From positions 1 through 9,038 of the forward strand of contig CANQHL010000047.1 in assembly GCA_947623775.1 (NCBI GenBank): 9,038 nucleotides of DNA, read 5' to 3'. A program made the translations under genes and the position numbers. The first letter of the stretch is position 1. Each line of letters begins with the position of its first letter. Positions 5,871 to 9,038 of this stretch are shown one piece after another. This stretch comes from an uncultured Clostridia bacterium. Its GTDB lineage: Bacteria; Bacillota; Clostridia; Christensenellales; UBA1242. A model generated the notes under the pieces. The model had not been told where the DNA came from. It saw only the letters and a list, made by a program, of their open reading frames with translations, and made no database searches.

Positions 5871-6470
5871 CTACCAACATATTAACTCTTCCGGCAATTT
5901 AACTTGGCATACCCCCTGTTTGGCTTGGCATAACGGACATTTGTCCCACGCCTCTTCCCCAAAATACACATGGCCACAATTCGGACAAATCCACATTGTC
6001 TTTTTGTTCTTTTTATAAAGAGTTTTGTCTTTAAATTGTTCATGAAGATTTAAAAACAAATTTTTATGTCTTTCTTCTACCGCACCAATCATTCTAAACA
6101 ATTGTGCCACCTCTTTAAATCCCTCTTGCTCGGCTACCGCCGCAAATTCTTCATACGCTTCCGCTTCCAATTTTTCATCTTCCGCCAATAATCTTAAATT
6201 TTCTTCCATATCCCATTTTTCCTTAAATGGAAAACCGGCTTCAATATCAATATTTTCTATTTGACTGTTGCTGGCACTTTGAATCTGCGTGTACAACATT
6301 CTCGCATGATTAAATTCCTGATAGGCTATGGTATCAACTATTTGTGCAAGGGCCTCATATCCATTATATCTCAACCCATATTCCACAAATTCATAGCGGG
6401 TTCTTGCCGAGCATTCAGATGTATATGCTCTTGCCAAGTTTAAATAAGTTTGACTATCTTTTAATTTCAT
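5871..6470 (-). CDS. rbr: rubrerythrin (199 aa)
   Basis: A cytoplasmic non-haem diiron peroxidase that reduces hydrogen peroxide, typical of anaerobes. The N-terminal ferritin-like four-helix domain carries the expected ligands: E19 in TSECSAR, E52 and H55 in YQEFNHAR, E99 and E102 in DEKLEAEAYEEF, and E132 with H135 in AVEERHK. A C-terminal rubredoxin-like knuckle follows, WICPNCGHVYFG (C162, C165) and DKCPLCQ (C178, C181), which binds one iron for electron entry. Length is normal. The start is ATG at 6470, preceded by GAGAGGTG; the in-frame GTG at 6479 is part of that ribosome binding site. It is transcribed separately from pncB, whose terminator lies between them. No clear PerR box or strong promoter was seen in 6480-6526. 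Two extra cysteines (C188, C198) lie after the knuckle. Confidence 0.95.
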   Translation of the reverse strand: MKLKDSQTYLNLARAYTSECSARTRYEFVEYGLRYNGYEALAQIVDTIAYQEFNHARMLYTQIQSASNSQIENIDIEAGFPFKEKWDMEENLRLLAEDEKLEAEAYEEFAAVAEQEGFKEVAQLFRMIGAVEERHKNLFLNLHEQFKDKTLYKKNKKTMWICPNCGHVYFGEEAWDKCPLCQAKQGVCQVKLPEELICW

Positions 6471-6521
6471 AATTATCACCTCTCATGCTAATTATGTTTA
6501 TTTAAAACGCTTTTATACATT

Positions 6522-6561
6522 ATTTTAAAAATATAGGAAGAAAATTCTCTCCTATATTTTT
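6522..6561 (-). terminator. Rho-independent terminator of the NAD operon (after pncB)
   Basis: A perfect 12-bp inverted repeat (6550-6561 with 6527-6538, arms AAAAATATAGGA and TCCTATATTTTT) surrounds an 11-nt loop, and the second arm ends in the T-run on the minus strand. It starts 5 bases after the pncB stop codon. Confidence 0.8.
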
Positions 6562-6566
6562 CGTTT

Positions 6567-8057
6567 TTATTTATTTAATTCTTCAAGATCTAACACTTCA
6601 CTCCCATTTTTTGTTTCGTGTTTAGGTAAATGTGCACCCCGATTGTGTTCACTCAATAATTTTTCCTTTGTTGCCTCAAGTTTTGGACTTAGACTAATGA
6701 TAAATGTTTGCGGATTGGTCAATCGGAGATTTTCTTCCCAGAGAGTGTCGAGTTGGTCTTGAACATAATTTCTCTTTTGTTCCAACGTCTTCATGTTGTA
6801 AATTATCTTTCCATTCTCCATCATCTTTTCTCTTATTCGGACAGGAGTGAAATCTTTCACCGTCTTATACTTCCATGTCGAATCCGGTGCTTTTAATCGC
6901 AATGGCGAAGTTGGAAGAGGTTCGTCCATCATGGCAATGTAGTCGGTGATTATCTTTCCATCTTTATCATAAAGTCTTATAATATCTTTAAAGCCTGGAT
7001 TTGTAACTTTTTCTACATTGTCCGAAATTTTTATTTTAGGTTCTAATTCTTTGCCGTTATCAATTGCTACAAGTTTGTATACACCACCAAATACTGGCTG
7101 AGATTTTGCAGTAATAAGATTTTCACCTACACCAAATGTATCGATTGGTGCACCTTGATTAAGTAAATCGGTGATTAAATTCTCGTCCAATGAGTTTGAA
7201 ACACATATTTTTGCATCTTTAAGACCCGCATCGTCTAACATTTTTCTTGCACGCTTTGTTAAATAAGCAAGGTCGCCACTATCTATTCTTATGCCAGCAA
7301 GCGTTTTACCCATTGGCTGAAGAACCTCTTTTGCAACCCTTATTGCATTTGGCAAACCACTTTTTAACGTATCATATGTATCCACAAGAAGAGTAGCGTT
7401 ATCTGGGAATGATTGTGCATATGCTTTGAATGCTTCATACTCACTATCAAAACTTTGCACGAAACTATGTGCCATTGTTCCAAGTACGGGAACGCCATAC
7501 ATTTTGCCGGTCATTGTGCAAGCCGTTCCAATAGCGCCAGCCACATACGCATCTACTGCCCCTTCATTAGCAGCTTCCAATCCCTGAGCACGTCGAGTTC
7601 CAAATTCCATCACACCTCTTCCCTTTGCCGCTCTTACAATTCTGCTTGCTTTTGACGTGATAAGTGAAGAACGATTAAACAACAACAAAAGTGCGGTTTC
7701 AACAAGTTGTGCTTCAAGTAATGGAGCCTTTATTGTTATTACAGGTTCATTTGGAAATACAACAGTTCCATCAGGAACGGCATAAACATCACCTGTAAAT
7801 TTTACATTTTTTAAATAATCAATGTATTCGGGTGTAAATTTACCCAAACTTTTCAAATATTCGATTTCTTCATCATTCAAATGAAAATTCTGCAAATATT
7901 CAAGGCAAGATTGCACGCCATTTGCAAGCACAAAACTTGCATTATCTGGACATTTTCTGAAAAACAAATCAAAGCAAGCCGTTTGATTTTGCTTTTTTTG
8001 ATTAAAATATCCTTGTCCCATTGTTAATTCATAAAAATCAATTAATAGATTATTCAT
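6567..8057 (-). CDS. pncB: nicotinate phosphoribosyltransferase (496 aa)
   Basis: Joins nicotinate and PRPP, with ATP hydrolysis, to make nicotinate mononucleotide, the entry step of the Preiss-Handler NAD salvage route. The length fits the long bacterial/human-like NAPRT group. Motifs: YELTMGQGYF near the N-terminus (9-18), MEFGTRRAQG (150-159), GTMAHSF with the phosphorylatable His (H197), LLVDTYDT (223-230), IRIDSGDL for ribose-phosphate binding (256-263) and FGVGENLI (308-315). The ATG is preceded by AAAGGAG lying inside the end of the adenylyltransferase gene; the two reading frames overlap by 8 bases (ATGAATAA), which suggests translational coupling. It is the last gene of the leftward NAD operon and is followed at once by a strong terminator. 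Confidence 0.97.
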   Translation of the reverse strand: MNNLLIDFYELTMGQGYFNQKKQNQTACFDLFFRKCPDNASFVLANGVQSCLEYLQNFHLNDEEIEYLKSLGKFTPEYIDYLKNVKFTGDVYAVPDGTVVFPNEPVITIKAPLLEAQLVETALLLLFNRSSLITSKASRIVRAAKGRGVMEFGTRRAQGLEAANEGAVDAYVAGAIGTACTMTGKMYGVPVLGTMAHSFVQSFDSEYEAFKAYAQSFPDNATLLVDTYDTLKSGLPNAIRVAKEVLQPMGKTLAGIRIDSGDLAYLTKRARKMLDDAGLKDAKICVSNSLDENLITDLLNQGAPIDTFGVGENLITAKSQPVFGGVYKLVAIDNGKELEPKIKISDNVEKVTNPGFKDIIRLYDKDGKIITDYIAMMDEPLPTSPLRLKAPDSTWKYKTVKDFTPVRIREKMMENGKIIYNMKTLEQKRNYVQDQLDTLWEENLRLTNPQTFIISLSPKLEATKEKLLSEHNRGAHLPKHETKNGSEVLDLEELNK

Positions 8058-8577
8058 ATTTTTTCTCCTTTCTTATCTTTTTAATTTCTTCTTTTATTTC
8101 TTCTAAACCCTCAGGTATAACGTATTTTAAGTACTCTTCATCCTCTCTTATATTTGTCCCGTGAACTGCAATTTTATCTCGATCAATGGGAACAAATTCA
8201 CATTCGGGGAAATATTTTTCATTCAACTCGCGATAACTTTCATCTGCATACTTTGCGGTTATTTTGTCTTTTACAACATTTTTAAATCGCTCCGACCACT
8301 CTTTTAATCCATCAGGAAAACTTTTAAGTCCGCTTTCATCTAAAAATACAAATTTTATATTTTTTACATTTTTATAGTGTTTTTTAAACCAATTTAACCT
8401 TTTTTCTGGTGAAAAATATGGAAATGAGGTTCTTTCGCATTCTTTTTTAGAACGTTCGGGATTTTCCGCAAGCACAACAATCACCTTTTCGCATTCTTTT
8501 AACGCTTTATCAATCACGCTCAAATGCCCGATATGAGGAGGTAAGAATTTACCAACAAAACATCCAACTTCTCTCAC
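8050..8577 (-). CDS. NadR-type pyridine mononucleotide adenylyltransferase, stand-alone domain (175 aa)
   Basis: Probably transfers AMP from ATP to NMN or nicotinate mononucleotide, giving NAD or its deamido form. It carries the nucleotidyltransferase signature GKFLPPHIGH (9-18; GxFxPxHxGH), ENPERSKK, RLNWFKKHY and DESGLKSFPDGLKEWS, which tracks the NMN adenylyltransferase domain of NadR. Near the C-terminus, HGTNIRED corresponds to the ISxTxxR-type ATP site; the usual Ser is His here. NadR's helix-turn-helix and ribosylnicotinamide kinase domain are absent, so it is not full NadR. The start is GTG at 8577, with GGAGGAG just before it and 8 bases after the Nudix stop. The last residues are Lys/Glu-rich and overlap the pncB start. 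Preference for NMN or NaMN cannot be judged; other small NadR-like cytidylyltransferases are a less likely alternative. Confidence 0.82.
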   Translation of the reverse strand: MREVGCFVGKFLPPHIGHLSVIDKALKECEKVIVVLAENPERSKKECERTSFPYFSPEKRLNWFKKHYKNVKNIKFVFLDESGLKSFPDGLKEWSERFKNVVKDKITAKYADESYRELNEKYFPECEFVPIDRDKIAVHGTNIREDEEYLKYVIPEGLEEIKEEIKKIRKEKKYE

Positions 8578-8585
8578 AACTCCTC

Positions 8586-9038
8586 CTATTCTTTTTCTTC
8601 ATCAATTTTTGATTCAAGTTCCTTAACTCGTGCTTCTAATTTTTTAACCTTTTGTTTGTTTATAAAACTTCTTAATCCAAGTTTATCTTTTAATCCCCAT
8701 TTGCCTTTATCAAGCAGTTGTTCAACATCTTCCATAGGCAATGAGATTACATCAATATTTTCATCATCACCTAAATTTTGTTTACCAAGTTTGCCATTTT
8801 CAAGGGCTATCTCCGCCTCAAATGTTTCAATCTTTTCATCAGTCATTCCAGCAGATGAATATGATGCCGTCTCACTTCTTTCTATTTTTACAACCTTTCC
8901 GCCAATTTCTTCCTCTATTTCACGTTTTGCACTCTCTATGGCATCTTCACCTTTATCAATTAGTCCTGCAGGCACTGCATATATGTACTCTCCAACCGGA
9001 TAACGAAATTCTCTTATAAAATGTACAACAGTCTTGCC
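8586..9038 (-). CDS. Nudix hydrolase, ADP-ribose pyrophosphatase-like; N-terminus off the right edge
   Basis: Hydrolyses a nucleoside diphosphate linked to another group, most likely ADP-ribose to AMP and ribose 5-phosphate, given the sequence and the NAD-salvage neighbours. The frame stays open to the window edge and gives the last 150 residues. REFRYPVGEYIYAVPAG precedes a complete Nudix box, in which G, E, RE, EE and G follow the GX5EX7REUXEEXGU pattern (starting at GLIDKGED), as in ADP-ribose pyrophosphatases. An in-frame GTG at 8975 would begin inside this conserved block and is not the start. The C-terminal ~25 residues are strongly charged with heptad-like Leu/Val spacing (VKKLEARVKELESKI), a probable short coiled coil. 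The stop is 8 bases before the adenylyltransferase start, so the genes form one operon. Confidence 0.88.
   Translation of the reverse strand, partial: GKTVVHFIREFRYPVGEYIYAVPAGLIDKGEDAIESAKREIEEEIGGKVVKIERSETASYSSAGMTDEKIETFEAEIALENGKLGKQNLGDDENIDVISLPMEDVEQLLDKGKWGLKDKLGLRSFINKQKVKKLEARVKELESKIDEEKE

Noticed and set aside
7413..7655. Plus-strand open frame of 80 codons inside pncB
   Set aside because: It is antisense to catalytic motifs of nicotinate phosphoribosyltransferase; its Cys/His/Ser-rich composition is an artefact of the opposite-strand codons.
8656..9019. Plus-strand open frames opposite the Nudix gene
   Set aside because: They are shadows of the Nudix reading frame, which has a complete Nudix box and runs through the edge.
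1..9038. CRISPR array, insertion sequence, phage or defence genes
   Set aside because: No regularly spaced repeats, transposase, integrase or toxin-antitoxin motifs were seen on either strand; all long frames belong to housekeeping families.

Overview
The window is AT-rich (about one-third G+C by eye). It has strong Shine-Dalgarno sequences, TTGACA/TATAAT-type promoters and hairpin-plus-U-tract terminators, which suggests a low-GC Gram-positive bacterium (Bacillota, Clostridia-like). A lipoteichoic-acid-synthase-like protein, a rubrerythrin and unfused streptococcal-type CoaB and CoaC genes fit an anaerobic, probably host-associated member of that group. The species cannot be named from sequence alone.

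Layout, left to right. Positions 1-1225 (-) hold the N-terminal 408 residues of an LtaS-like membrane phosphoglycerol transferase, with a consensus promoter just upstream; the gene runs off the left edge. Positions 1460-1690 (-) hold a small conserved-looking protein of unknown function, followed by a terminator. Positions 1716-1821 are non-coding and carry a 13-nt-period direct repeat next to an 80-nt segment that folds into an almost fully paired four-way junction. Positions 1876-2652 (-) encode a GufA-type ZIP metal transporter. Positions 2762-3361 (-) encode RNase HII, with a promoter placed so that its mRNA would be leaderless. Positions 3431-4315 (-) encode a LysR-type regulator. It is divergent from a two-gene operon on the + strand, 4401-5683 (coaC then coaB), for coenzyme A synthesis. 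A convergent intergenic region, 5684-5870, holds a likely bidirectional terminator and a second unexplained hairpin. Positions 5871-6470 (-) encode rubrerythrin. Positions 6567-9038 (-) form a tight three-gene NAD operon transcribed leftward: a Nudix hydrolase (N-terminus off the right edge), a stand-alone NadR-type nucleotide adenylyltransferase, and nicotinate phosphoribosyltransferase (pncB).

How the genes work together. PncB makes nicotinate mononucleotide, the adenylyltransferase adds AMP to a pyridine mononucleotide, and the Nudix enzyme probably hydrolyses ADP-ribose or a related dinucleotide, so this operon covers NAD salvage and turnover. CoaC and CoaB catalyse the two steps between 4'-phosphopantothenate and 4'-phosphopantetheine. 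Rubrerythrin removes peroxide. The remaining genes are single housekeeping or envelope functions.

No mobile element, CRISPR array, rRNA or tRNA was found. The protein-coding content is ordinary. The signals most worth a second look are the four-way-junction element and the leaderless rnhB promoter. No gene-free stretch exceeds 300 bases; the longest (1226-1459) holds a promoter, a terminator and otherwise featureless AT-rich DNA.
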